Made by a program: the position numbers and the translations under genes
NCBI GenBank assembly: GCA_929200515.1
Contig: CAKNAD010000022.1
Location: 1 to 18,746 of the forward strand
Direction: 5' to 3'
Origin: Candidatus Gorgonimonas leptogorgiae
GTDB taxonomy: Bacteria; Pseudomonadota; Gammaproteobacteria; Pseudomonadales; Endozoicomonadaceae
DNA length: 18,746 nucleotides
In this document: piece by piece, positions 7,462 to 15,718 of the stretch
Position numbering within the stretch: position 1 is the stretch's first letter
Layout: every line of letters begins with the position of its first letter
The notes under the pieces: generated by a model
What the model was told of the DNA's origin: nothing
What the model saw: the letters and a program-made list of their open reading frames with translations, nothing else
The model's database searches: none

Positions 7462-9630
7462 ATGCTAGCAAAAATACCCTATATCTTAATTGTATCACTA
7501 TTATTATCTACGCATGTAGTTGCTGAAAGTAATAATGTAGTTGATGAAGATTTATTTGAGTTAAGCTTAGAAAAATTGATGGAAATAGAAATACCAGATG
7601 TAACATCGGTATCTAGAACCAAACAGAGTGTTATGGATACAGCTGCATCTGTATATGTGATTACTGAAGATGATATCAAACGTAATGGTGCCACATCAAT
7701 TGCTGAAGCTTTAAAAGTAGTACCAGGAATGCAGGTATATAAGATAAATTCAGATACTTGGTCAATAAGTAGTCGTGGATTTAATTATGTGTTTGCCAAT
7801 AAATTATTAGTTTTAATAGATGGTAAAAGTGTGTATTCGCAGTTATTTTCAGGAGTTAACTGGAGTATACAAGATTATGTATTAGAAGATATTGCTAGAA
7901 TAGAAGTGGTAAGAGGGCCTGGTGCAGTACTTTGGGGGGCAAATGCTGTTAATGGTGTTATTAATATCATTACTAAATCAGCAATAGATACTCAAGGAGA
8001 CTTTGCTTCATTTAGTTTTGGTTCTGATAACAAGGCAACTGTACAATACCGGCATGGTGGTAAATTTGAAAATGATACTTTTTATCGAATATACGCTAAA
8101 GGTTTTGAAAGAGGTGGCTCGATAGACGAAAACAATAATTTTAACGTAGATAATTGGTATATAAATAGAGTTGGTATGCGTTTAGATCGTGATGCAGGAA
8201 ATAGAAAATTCACACTAAACACTAATGTATTTCAAGGTAGAACTCATACCCCTATTACTATATATAATGATGATTTAAAACACATGGATATTATGGATAA
8301 AAATCGTGATATGCAAGGTGGTTACTTAATAGGGTCATATAAAGAATATTTTCAAAATGGTAATAATGTTTTAGTAAAATCCTACCTAGATTACTTAAAC
8401 GACGATGACTTAAGAGTAAATCAAGAAGCAACTACAGCAGATATAGAAATACAATACGATATTGCTCCTTATGGTAAACATCATGTTATTTGGGGAGCTG
8501 GATATCAGTTATCTAATTATAAATTAGAGAACATGGAATATATAACAGTAAAACAAAACCCTATAGTTAGGCATCTATTTAGTGCTTACGTGCAAGATAG
8601 TATAAATATAACAGATAAATTTAACTTTATTGTAAGCTCCAGACTTGAATACAATACCAAAGATATTGAAATTCAACCCAATGCTAGATTCTCCTATAAA
8701 TTAACAGATAACTCTACTTTTTGGGGGTCGGTATCAAGAGCAGTAAAAGTGCAAGGTATTAGCGAGAAATATGCTACATCTTGTAATATGATACAAATAA
8801 GTAAAGATAAAATGTATGATTTGTTTGAAGGTGTAGATGAATTATCATTAATGGTTGTTACTGGTAACCCAGATTTAAAATCAGAAAAGCTATTATCATT
8901 TGAAACAGGCTATAAAGCTTTTGTAACTGAAAATTTTAGCATCGTGGCTTCTGCTTTTTTTAATAGATATTCAGATTTATTAGCATATGTTAATTCAAAT
9001 GAGCCTTTGCATCAATCAGAACTTGCAGAGTTGAAAACTAAACAAGAATATGGTGGTAAAATTCAGCCATTTTATTTATATCATCGTGGACAAAGAAATG
9101 GTAACTATATTGTCGAAGCGATAACAACTCTTGATAATAAAATTAAAGCAGATACTTTTGGAACAGAAATCACCTTAGATTGGGCTCCAACTGATATCTG
9201 GAAGTTACAATTCTCTTATAGTTATTTTAATATTAATGCTAAGGGTAATATTAAACTAGCAGATAAAGACAAACCTGGAATAACAACTACAGAAATATCT
9301 GATATTTTATTTATGGAAGGCAACTCAGATATTTTAGAAACAATTAGTGCTAAACACACTGCAACTTTAATGTCTCGCTTACAATTACCTAAAGATTGGG
9401 AATTAGATGTACAAGCAAGATACATCGATCAAATTAAAAATGCTGGTATTGATACTAGATACGCATTTGATTTTAGAATTAGTAAAACCTTCGCAGACAG
9501 TTTGAATATAGAGTTTATTGGTAAAGACTTATTTACTGCATCTCACTATGAATTTAAAGATGAATTTAGTGGATTAGTTCCATATAAGGTAGGATGCTCT
9601 TGGTTATTAAATTTAAGATATTATTATTAA
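7462..9630 (+). CDS. TonB-dependent outer-membrane receptor
   Basis: A 722-residue outer-membrane transporter powered by TonB. Residues 1-21 are a signal peptide (cleavage after VVA). The plug domain spans about 55-172 and carries clear family motifs: SVYVITEDDIKRNGATSIAEAL, SSRGFN, KLLVLIDGKSVY and the strong IARIEVVRGPGAVLWGANAVNGVINIITK (about 144-172). The beta-barrel fills the rest and ends in aromatic LRYYY, as outer-membrane barrels do. GGAA lies nine bases before the ATG. The gene is followed by a YfiR-family gene and a hybrid kinase. This trio recurs in Gammaproteobacteria and suggests the receptor takes part in signalling as well as uptake (inference). The ligand cannot be read from sequence. 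There is no separate N-terminal signalling domain of the FecA type. Confidence 0.95.
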   Translation: MLAKIPYILIVSLLLSTHVVAESNNVVDEDLFELSLEKLMEIEIPDVTSVSRTKQSVMDTAASVYVITEDDIKRNGATSIAEALKVVPGMQVYKINSDTWSISSRGFNYVFANKLLVLIDGKSVYSQLFSGVNWSIQDYVLEDIARIEVVRGPGAVLWGANAVNGVINIITKSAIDTQGDFASFSFGSDNKATVQYRHGGKFENDTFYRIYAKGFERGGSIDENNNFNVDNWYINRVGMRLDRDAGNRKFTLNTNVFQGRTHTPITIYNDDLKHMDIMDKNRDMQGGYLIGSYKEYFQNGNNVLVKSYLDYLNDDDLRVNQEATTADIEIQYDIAPYGKHHVIWGAGYQLSNYKLENMEYITVKQNPIVRHLFSAYVQDSINITDKFNFIVSSRLEYNTKDIEIQPNARFSYKLTDNSTFWGSVSRAVKVQGISEKYATSCNMIQISKDKMYDLFEGVDELSLMVVTGNPDLKSEKLLSFETGYKAFVTENFSIVASAFFNRYSDLLAYVNSNEPLHQSELAELKTKQEYGGKIQPFYLYHRGQRNGNYIVEAITTLDNKIKADTFGTEITLDWAPTDIWKLQFSYSYFNINAKGNIKLADKDKPGITTTEISDILFMEGNSDILETISAKHTATLMSRLQLPKDWELDVQARYIDQIKNAGIDTRYAFDFRISKTFADSLNIEFIGKDLFTASHYEFKDEFSGLVPYKVGCSWLLNLRYYY

Positions 9631-9651
9631 TAAGGTAAGGGTATTATCAGC

Positions 9652-10197
9652 ATGAAAATCTCTATAATAAAACAAACTATTTTAAAAGTATTTTGTATAT
9701 TTTTATTATTATTTATTATAATCAAAAGCTTTGCTGTACCTACTAATTTTGCACCTAAAATACAAGAAGCAAAAGTAAAAGCGGCGATGATTTATCAAAT
9801 AATAAAAATGATTAATTGGCCCGATAAAAAAACTAATTTATCTATTTGCATTATTGGTGAAGAAAGTTATTTAGGTAATGAGTTACTCAAAATGAATAGA
9901 AAAATTAGCGAAGGTCGGCAGTTGTCTATCATAAGAAGAAGCCTTGACTCTCCTATAGAAAGATTATGCGATGCAATAGTAATACAAGATAAATCTATAA
10001 ATCATGTCAAAGCTATTTTAAAAAAAATAAACTACAACCCTATTCTATCAATAAGTGATATATCTGACTTCACTAAACAAGGTGGTATTCTTGAGTTATA
10101 TAAAAAAGGAGATCAAATAAAATTTTTAATCAACGAGGATATAGCAAAGCAAACTAATTTACACATGGATTCTAAATTAATAAAATTAGCTAAATAA
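9652..10197 (+). CDS. YfiR/DUF4154 family periplasmic protein
   Basis: A 181-residue protein with an N-terminal signal or anchor segment (about 10-28) and a full DUF4154/YfiR domain. The domain shows AKVKAAMIYQIIKMINWPD (about 40-58), ICIIGEESYLGNEL (66-79), CDAIVIQ, the block ILSISDISDFTKQGGILELY and the ending SKLIKLAK. In Pseudomonas, YfiR is a periplasmic inhibitor of the diguanylate cyclase YfiN. Here the partner gene is a histidine kinase, so this protein may relay a periplasmic signal to that kinase (inference). Its gene starts 21 bases after the receptor stop, with AAGG upstream. Its stop overlaps the start of the kinase by one base (TAATG), so the two products are probably made in fixed ratio. 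The first residues of the cysteine pair known from P. aeruginosa YfiR are not evident. Confidence 0.85.
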   Translation: MKISIIKQTILKVFCIFLLLFIIIKSFAVPTNFAPKIQEAKVKAAMIYQIIKMINWPDKKTNLSICIIGEESYLGNELLKMNRKISEGRQLSIIRRSLDSPIERLCDAIVIQDKSINHVKAILKKINYNPILSISDISDFTKQGGILELYKKGDQIKFLINEDIAKQTNLHMDSKLIKLAK

Positions 10198-12590
10198 TGA
10201 AAAAAAAATTACTTAACGTGCAGCATAAAAATAAATATATAAATGTTTGTAGTATATATATTTTACTTGCAACAACTATATTTGTAATAATATTTTATTG
10301 TTTTTCGTTTACGAATATCACTACATATATGGACTCTGTTGTAAGATATATGCAAAATAATTATTTTAATTTTTTGGATAATAACAAAAGTAAATATTTA
10401 ATAACTATAGCTTGTTTGTTGATGTTGATATTGCTTTTTTATTGCTTTTATTTAGCGATATTATCAATGGTAAGTCGTGATACTAAAAAATTATTTGATA
10501 GTTTAAAATCTAAGATAATTGCTATTCTAGAAAATAAAGAAAACATAAGCGATATACATAAAGACAATAACAATGAAGAAGTTGAAGTATTAAATATCAT
10601 TCATGAATATACTATAAATAATCAACAATATATAAATAAAACAAATAATGAAATCATCTATTTAAAAGCACGAATTAATAAATTAACAAAATATAAAGAT
10701 AACTTTTTGCAGTTAAATAAATCAAAAGATATGTTTCTTGCGACTATTAGTCACGAAATAAGAACGCCAATGAATGGCATAATTGGCATGCTCGATATTA
10801 TGTCGCAGAAGCAGGAAAATAAAAGTCAAAGTCAGCATCTTTCTATAGCAAAAAAATCTGCATATTCTTTACTACAAATGGTTAATGAAATTTTAGAATA
10901 TGCTAAGTTGGAATATTCTAATGAAACAGTAAAAAATACACCAATAGATTTAAACAAAATAATAGATGACATATCATTATTAATGATAGATCAGGCAATA
11001 ACAAATAAAACAGATATTATTATTAATATTGATCCTGATATACAAGATAATTTAATAGGAGATGAGCAAAAAATTAAAAGAATTCTAACGAATTTAGTTA
11101 GTAATGCAATAAAAAACACTATAAAAGGAAATGTTATTATTTCTTTAGATGTTGTTGCAATTAAGAAAAACACAGTAAAAATAAAGTTTACTATTGAAGA
11201 TACAGGAACTGGAATTAAAGCAAATGATCTTGATTGCTTAAATAAACCTTTTATGCAGATTAATACCATGCAAAATGCTATAAATAAAGGATCTGGTTTA
11301 GGGTTGTATATTACTAAAAAACTTGTAGAGATATTAGGCGGTTGTCTTGAGATTGATGCTAAATTAGGTGAGGGATCTAAGTTTCATTTTGATATTGATT
11401 TTTGTTTTATAGAAAAAAAAGATAACTTTTATTTTAATTTTATTAAGAAATTAAAAAACAAAACTATTTTAGTTTATACTCAAAAAGATGATTGCAAAAA
11501 AATAATAACTAGCTGTTTTACAGGATTTGAAACCAAAGTAACTTATGTAGATAGTATTGATGCTTTTAATAACTGTATAGGTAGTAATAAAGGCTATAAT
11601 TTTATTATAATAGATTTAAAAATAGATGAGAGTAAAGAGCAATTTGTTAAATTATCTAAAAGTTGTACACAAAACAAGAATAATGCATACATAGTTTATA
11701 TGGGATACTTTAATTTTATTAATGATAAATCTAATATTCATTTTATTCAAAAACCATTTAGTAAGATAAGACTATTAGAAGCTTTAACTCTAGGTAAAGT
11801 AATCAACCAAGAAATATCATATACAAATAATAATCAAGATATATTACAAAAAGATAAAATAAAGTGTCTAATTGTAGAAGATGATACAATCAGTCAAAAT
11901 GTATTGTTATGTATGTTAGAGCATCTTGGTATAAGTAATAATATTATTATAGATAATGCAGAAGATGCTATAAAATTATGCAAAAGTACTTATTTTGATA
12001 TTATATTTATGGATTATGAACTTCCAGGAATTAATGGGTGCAGTGCTATCAAAACAATACGAGCTGCTGAAAATAACAATGATAATAAACAAGTTATAAT
12101 AATTTCTTGCAGTGCACATAATAATAGTGAAAGTAAGCAAGAGTTTTTATCTTGTGGTACAAATTATCATTTAAGTAAACCAATTATTCTAGAAGAGTTA
12201 ACAACTCTGCTACAGAGGATATCAAGTTTCAATAATAAAACAGATGATCTTGATAGGCTCCCATTGTTAAACCGAGATAGGTTTTTAGAAATACAAAAAC
12301 TGATGGGAGCTAATTTTATTAATTTTATAGAGTTATACTATAAAAATTGTTTAATATTAATTGATGATATAAAAAAATCTTTAGTAACTAATAATCAGGC
12401 ATTATTGAATGCATCAGCTCATAAGTTAAAATCTAGTAGCTCTAATATTGGAGCTGTAAAGATAAGCACAATTTGCGCAAAATTAGAGCAAATATCATTA
12501 GAGAAAAATATCTATACGGTTAACAGTCTTATAGAAATATTAGAAAAATCAGCAAAGTCTATATTTATAGAGTTTAATAAATATACGTAA
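10197..12590 (+). CDS. Tripartite hybrid sensor histidine kinase (HisKA-HATPase-REC-REC-Hpt)
   Basis: Inner-membrane phosphorelay kinase of 797 residues. Two membrane helices (about 17-37 and 67-90) enclose a short periplasmic loop of about 30 residues, too small for a sensor fold, which suits sensing through a partner such as YfiR. A coiled coil (about 128-178) leads to HisKA with H186 in LATISHEIRTPMNG. The ATPase domain has NLVSNA (299-304), DTGTGI (335-340) and GSGLGLY (365-371). A first receiver-like domain (about 422-535) is degenerate: the acidic pair at the end of its first strand is missing, though D473 and K519 remain. The second receiver (about 555-672) is complete, with EDD 561-563, D606 and K661. 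The C-terminal Hpt domain has H742 in AHKLKSSSSNIGA. The plan is like BarA/ArcB. No canonical output regulator lies next to it. Confidence 0.93.
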   Translation: MKKKLLNVQHKNKYINVCSIYILLATTIFVIIFYCFSFTNITTYMDSVVRYMQNNYFNFLDNNKSKYLITIACLLMLILLFYCFYLAILSMVSRDTKKLFDSLKSKIIAILENKENISDIHKDNNNEEVEVLNIIHEYTINNQQYINKTNNEIIYLKARINKLTKYKDNFLQLNKSKDMFLATISHEIRTPMNGIIGMLDIMSQKQENKSQSQHLSIAKKSAYSLLQMVNEILEYAKLEYSNETVKNTPIDLNKIIDDISLLMIDQAITNKTDIIINIDPDIQDNLIGDEQKIKRILTNLVSNAIKNTIKGNVIISLDVVAIKKNTVKIKFTIEDTGTGIKANDLDCLNKPFMQINTMQNAINKGSGLGLYITKKLVEILGGCLEIDAKLGEGSKFHFDIDFCFIEKKDNFYFNFIKKLKNKTILVYTQKDDCKKIITSCFTGFETKVTYVDSIDAFNNCIGSNKGYNFIIIDLKIDESKEQFVKLSKSCTQNKNNAYIVYMGYFNFINDKSNIHFIQKPFSKIRLLEALTLGKVINQEISYTNNNQDILQKDKIKCLIVEDDTISQNVLLCMLEHLGISNNIIIDNAEDAIKLCKSTYFDIIFMDYELPGINGCSAIKTIRAAENNNDNKQVIIISCSAHNNSESKQEFLSCGTNYHLSKPIILEELTTLLQRISSFNNKTDDLDRLPLLNRDRFLEIQKLMGANFINFIELYYKNCLILIDDIKKSLVTNNQALLNASAHKLKSSSSNIGAVKISTICAKLEQISLEKNIYTVNSLIEILEKSAKSIFIEFNKYT

Positions 12591-12640
12591 TAAACTTGCA
12601 AAATTTATTAAATAGTAGTATTTATAGACAAATAATTAAT

Positions 12641-12670
12641 AAAAAACTAACACTATTAGTTATCTTTTTT
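12641..12670 (+). terminator. Probable rho-independent terminator of the receptor/YfiR/kinase operon
   Basis: AACTAA (12645-12650) and TTAGTT (12656-12661) form a six-base stem with a CACTA loop, followed by ATCTTTTTT, and A-rich on the other side (AAAA 12641-12644). It lies about 50 bases after the kinase stop. The stem is short and A+T-rich, but the shape and place are right. Confidence 0.5.
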
Positions 12671-12763
12671 GATACCGTTGGCACAATTTAAATATTTTAC
12701 TTGAATTAAAGATTTAAATTATATTATTAAAGATTGTGTTTAAAAAAATAAGGTGTATATAAA

Positions 12764-13264
12764 TTGCTTTGTCTAATTAAAATAAATAATACCTTACAAA
12801 AAACTATAAATAGTTTTATTATATTTTTAATTTGTATTTTATCTATTTCAATGTGTAATTCTATGGAGAATAATTTAGAGCAAGAAAAATTACCTTCTTA
12901 TGAAGATGTACAAAAAAACAATCAAATACAACAGTGTATTAGTGCATTAAATAATCCACCACCCGATTATACAACAGTGGTAAATGGTAATAATAGTAAA
13001 GAATCAAACTATTTAGTGATAGATATTAACTCGAATGAAAATAATAGTAATTTAAATAATGGGGCAGATGCTAATGTATTATCTTTTTTCGATAAGAATT
13101 ATAATTGTATTTATCGAAGTTTTAGTATATGTTGGCTTATATCCTTTGCTACAGTTGCAACTGTAGTTGCTTTGCTAACAAAATCATTGGTGCTTGTGTT
13201 TGTGGTAGCTATTGCTTTTTTCTTTATTCATTATGCAATTATAAAACTATATCAAAAGACATAG
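12764..13264 (+). CDS. Small membrane protein with PY (LPSY, PPDY) motifs and a two-helix hairpin
   Basis: No family recognised. The 166 residues start with a hydrophobic segment (about 17-31), followed by a polar Asn/Gln/Ser-rich stretch (32-118) that contains LPSYEDV (43-49) and PPPDYTTV (65-72). A bilobed hydrophobic hairpin follows at about 119-138 and 141-160, with a three- to four-residue turn, and then a short basic tail. PPxY and LPxY motifs bind WW domains of Nedd4-type ubiquitin ligases in eukaryotes. A bilobed hairpin is the hallmark of chlamydial Inc proteins. A host-membrane protein is thus possible (inference). The TTG start is supported by AAGGTG eight bases upstream. ATG 12851 and ATG 12863 are in frame but lack a ribosome site; starting there would remove the first hydrophobic segment. 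The sequence ISMC at 28-31 is not a proper lipobox. Confidence 0.7.
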   Translation: MLCLIKINNTLQKTINSFIIFLICILSISMCNSMENNLEQEKLPSYEDVQKNNQIQQCISALNNPPPDYTTVVNGNNSKESNYLVIDINSNENNSNLNNGADANVLSFFDKNYNCIYRSFSICWLISFATVATVVALLTKSLVLVFVVAIAFFFIHYAIIKLYQKT

Positions 13265-13419
13265 ACATAATATACAATTTAGAAGTTGAATATGCATAAC
13301 TTTTATTTTTTGCTATTATATCTTAAAATTACTAATATTTGATTGAAAGTACAAACAAGTGATGCTGATAAAAATAATTACTAAATGTTATTGGTCTTAA
13401 GTTTAAAGTTGGTCTAAAT

Positions 13420-14055
13420 ATGTATCAAAAAGGTGATTTTTATAAGTATACAGTGTATATTATTGATGATAAACCAGATAAGTTAAGCTCTATTTCTAAT
13501 TTAGTAAGCTCTCTGGGTTACAATTACTATTTGTTTCAAACAATCGATGAGTTTTTGCAAACTTATACAGATAATAAGCTTGGCTGTATAGTAATAAATA
13601 TATATAACGATAGCATAGATATTGCATTAACAACAAAATATTTAGTTGCCCGCGGTTATTTATTGCCTATTATTGGTATACTAAATAAGGTGGATGTTCA
13701 AAGTATAGTTAACGCTGTAAAGAATGGTGCTACTGATTTTCTCATAAAGCCTATCAATAAAAAATATTTAGATCAAGCAATCAGTAAATCTTTTATTTTT
13801 ATGCAAGAAAATAATAAAAAATTCATGGAGTATAGAAATATTATGGGTAAATTTAACAACTTAACTGATAGAGAGAAACAAATATTCAACTTGATAATAG
13901 AAGGTTTATCAAATAAGACAATTGCAAGTAATTTGTTGATAAGCATTAGAACCGTTGAAATGCATAGATATCGTATAATGAAAAAAATGGAAGCAGGTTC
14001 TTTATTGGTACTTATAAAACAAGCAATGCTTTTATCAAAATTTAATGTCGAATAA
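13420..14055 (+). CDS. LuxR/FixJ-type regulator with degenerate receiver
   Basis: A 211-residue two-domain transcription regulator. Residues 10-125 follow the receiver fold, with the acidic pair D16-D17 (YIIDD) and the lysine K110 (FLIKPI). The phospho-acceptor aspartate is replaced by N60 (GCIVINIYN, where relatives have a Val-Leu-Asp type sequence). The conserved Thr/Ser of the fourth strand is also lost (LPIIGILNK). Residues 146-207 are a complete LuxR-type helix-turn-helix: LTDREKQIFNLIIEGLSNKTIA, then ISIRTVEMHRYRIMKKM. It resembles FixJ/TtrR-type regulators. Ordinary Asp phosphorylation looks impossible, so it may act constitutively, bind a ligand or depend on its level (inference). It stands alone, downstream of the membrane-protein gene. 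The element at 14068 begins 12 bases after its stop. The ribosome site is weak. Confidence 0.9.
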   Translation: MYQKGDFYKYTVYIIDDKPDKLSSISNLVSSLGYNYYLFQTIDEFLQTYTDNKLGCIVINIYNDSIDIALTTKYLVARGYLLPIIGILNKVDVQSIVNAVKNGATDFLIKPINKKYLDQAISKSFIFMQENNKKFMEYRNIMGKFNNLTDREKQIFNLIIEGLSNKTIASNLLISIRTVEMHRYRIMKKMEAGSLLVLIKQAMLLSKFNVE

Positions 14056-14067
14056 ATATAGACTAGA

Positions 14068-14331
14068 TATATACATGTAGCGGTTATAAATGCTAGTTTT
14101 CAGCGAGTGATTATAAGTTTTTAGCCAAGGCGGTTTAGTGTCGACTAAATCAAGAAATACTAACGCAGGATAAAAGCTTAGAAGCCTTGCCCTCTAGGGC
14201 TACTAAAAAGATTTACTTTACATCATTAAAACATTTTGAAATGTACTCGCATTAGGGCAGTATTTTGCCTTGAATTACACCATTTTACTTAGCCCTGAAA
14301 CCTAGCGTTTTCATCTGCCATGTGTATATAT
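14068..14331 (+). repeat. Copy B of the dispersed inverted-repeat (MITE-like) element, about 264 bp
   Basis: The left end TATATACATGTAGCGGTTAT (14068-14087) and the reverse complement of the right end (14331 backwards: TATATACACATGGCAGATG) form imperfect terminal inverted repeats that extend over about 40-50 bases. Inside are a hairpin at 14132-14151 (8-base stem, GTCG loop), a conserved core at 14171-14210 holding the hairpin GCCC-TCTA-GGGC (14189-14200), and TAGCCCT near the right end (14290-14296), which can pair with AGGGCTA in the core. No open reading frame of note and no transposase. It lies just after the regulator gene and could end its transcript. Confidence 0.7.
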
Positions 14332-14536
14332 ATCTTGAAGCTGAGTATTAATTTTGCTTGCAGTATTTTTCTTATAATTAAATTTTATTACTAATCTTTA
14401 AAAAATATGTTCAAAGTGGCTAGCCTCTAAATTATATAAGCTATTTTAAGATAACTATAAAAGGATTGTTATAATAAATGCAATATGTATTAAAAGCATA
14501 AATAGAAAGAATACGCATTTTTTAAGGATGGATACC
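14332..14536. other. Upstream region of the J-domain gene
   Basis: About 200 A+T-rich bases between the repeat element and the J-domain gene. It must hold that gene's promoter, but no -35/-10 pair stands out above the background. The ribosome site AAGGA (14524-14528) falls directly on the first possible ATG (14528), so it serves the ATG at 14537, eight bases further on. Confidence 0.3.
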
Positions 14537-15643
14537 ATGCAAGTAAATAATAATAATATGGTTAAATTAGAGCAAAATGTAAATATTGAAAATAAAGGAT
14601 CTTTCAATAACAGAAAAGTTAGTGGTTTAAAGTTACTCAAACATATGTTTTTAAAAAAAAACAGTAATAAAAATAAAGATTCTAAAAAGTTAAGTGATTT
14701 TACGGTTAAACCCCAGAAAATAAAAAATATGCTGATTAGTCAAGCCCCTTCACAGAGTTATAAAGCAAGAGGGTCTCAATTTTTAATACAATCAGGTTAT
14801 ACGCAACAAGAAGCATCGTCTATAGTATCAAATATAGCAGAACAAACTACATCAAAAGAAGATTTCTTTTCTTGTATATATGATACCCCAACAGCAAAAC
14901 AGAAGCAGCAAGGGTATATTTCTAAATATCAATTTAATCGGGATTTTAATGAAGCTTTTAATCATTTTAAAGGATTAGGCTACACTGATGAACGGCAAAT
15001 AAGTGATACATTACAACAAGCACAACAAGTAGTAACAACTCGCAAAGATTTTCTAAGCTACGTAGAAAATACACCGAATGCTATTGAAGCTAGCAAAGGG
15101 TATATGTCTAAATTAGATGTAAAAGACGATATAGCATGGGCAGAAGGTGTTTTTACTGAAGTAGGATACAGCCAAGAAAATGCTACTGTCTTAGTGCAAA
15201 CAATGCAAGAAGAAAGTTTAAATCGTAATCATTTTATTTATCAAGTAAATGTAATTAATTATAATAATAAGTTAAAATCATGGGCAGAAAGTGTTTTAAC
15301 AATCAAAGGCTATGAGCAAACAGAAGCTACTACAATTGTTGAAAATCTTTTAGTAAATGTAGGCGATCCAGAGGCTATATCTCAGATTATACAAGCATTC
15401 CGAACAAAAGAGCAAGCATTTAACTCTTCTGAATATAGCCTTGCATCGCCTGAAGAAAAAACTAGATTAAAGCAAGAAGCTTTTAATACACTAGAGTTAA
15501 ATCCAGATTCAACTCCATCAGAAATATCTAAAGCATATAGAAAACTTGCTTTAAAATATCATCCAGATAAAAATCCATCTTCAGAAGCACACGAAAAGTT
15601 TGCTAAAATACAAAAAGCCTATGAGGTGCTTACTGGACCCTGA
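14537..15643 (+). CDS. Repeat protein with C-terminal J domain; candidate effector
   Basis: A 368-residue protein with no signal peptide or membrane helix. Residues 1-70 are polar and basic (Lys/Asn-rich). Then come about four degenerate tandem units of 48-66 residues at about 77-139, 140-201, 202-249 and 250-315. They share a pattern of Ala, then a Gly-Tyr turn (SGYT, LGYT, VGYS, KGYE), a helix, and in the first two units DFxSxxxxTPxAxxxxxGYxSK. The last 53 residues are a J domain with the intact HPD tripeptide (342-344, YHPDKNP), which in J proteins stimulates Hsp70 ATPase. There is no G/F region, zinc finger or substrate domain of ordinary DnaJ, so this is not the housekeeping chaperone. 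A role in steering an Hsp70, perhaps the host's after secretion, is inference. The start is set by AAGGA at 14524-14528. An ATG at 14528 overlaps that site and is unlikely. Confidence 0.88.
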   Translation: MQVNNNNMVKLEQNVNIENKGSFNNRKVSGLKLLKHMFLKKNSNKNKDSKKLSDFTVKPQKIKNMLISQAPSQSYKARGSQFLIQSGYTQQEASSIVSNIAEQTTSKEDFFSCIYDTPTAKQKQQGYISKYQFNRDFNEAFNHFKGLGYTDERQISDTLQQAQQVVTTRKDFLSYVENTPNAIEASKGYMSKLDVKDDIAWAEGVFTEVGYSQENATVLVQTMQEESLNRNHFIYQVNVINYNNKLKSWAESVLTIKGYEQTEATTIVENLLVNVGDPEAISQIIQAFRTKEQAFNSSEYSLASPEEKTRLKQEAFNTLELNPDSTPSEISKAYRKLALKYHPDKNPSSEAHEKFAKIQKAYEVLTGP

Positions 15644-15718
15644 TCTTAAATGGCGAGGGTTTTTAGACGGTTATAGGTGTTTTTCTTCATAGCTGTTGTA
15701 TTAAAAGATTTTAGGTGG

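Noticed and set aside
10991..11269. Hydrophobic open frame on the minus strand inside the kinase gene
   Set aside because: Antisense to the conserved ATPase domain; the hydrophobic look comes from A+T-rich codons read backwards.
12845..12856. Lipoprotein signal (Cys31) in the PY-motif protein
   Set aside because: The residue before Cys is Met and the sequence ISMC does not fit the lipobox.
12851..12863. ATG starts for the PY-motif membrane protein
   Set aside because: In frame but without any ribosome site, whereas the TTG at 12764 has AAGGTG at good spacing. Kept only as alternatives.
14068..14331. Integron attC site or CRISPR repeat
   Set aside because: No integrase, no attC core pair with the right spacing, and no regularly spaced direct repeats. 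The structure is one inverted-repeat element per site.
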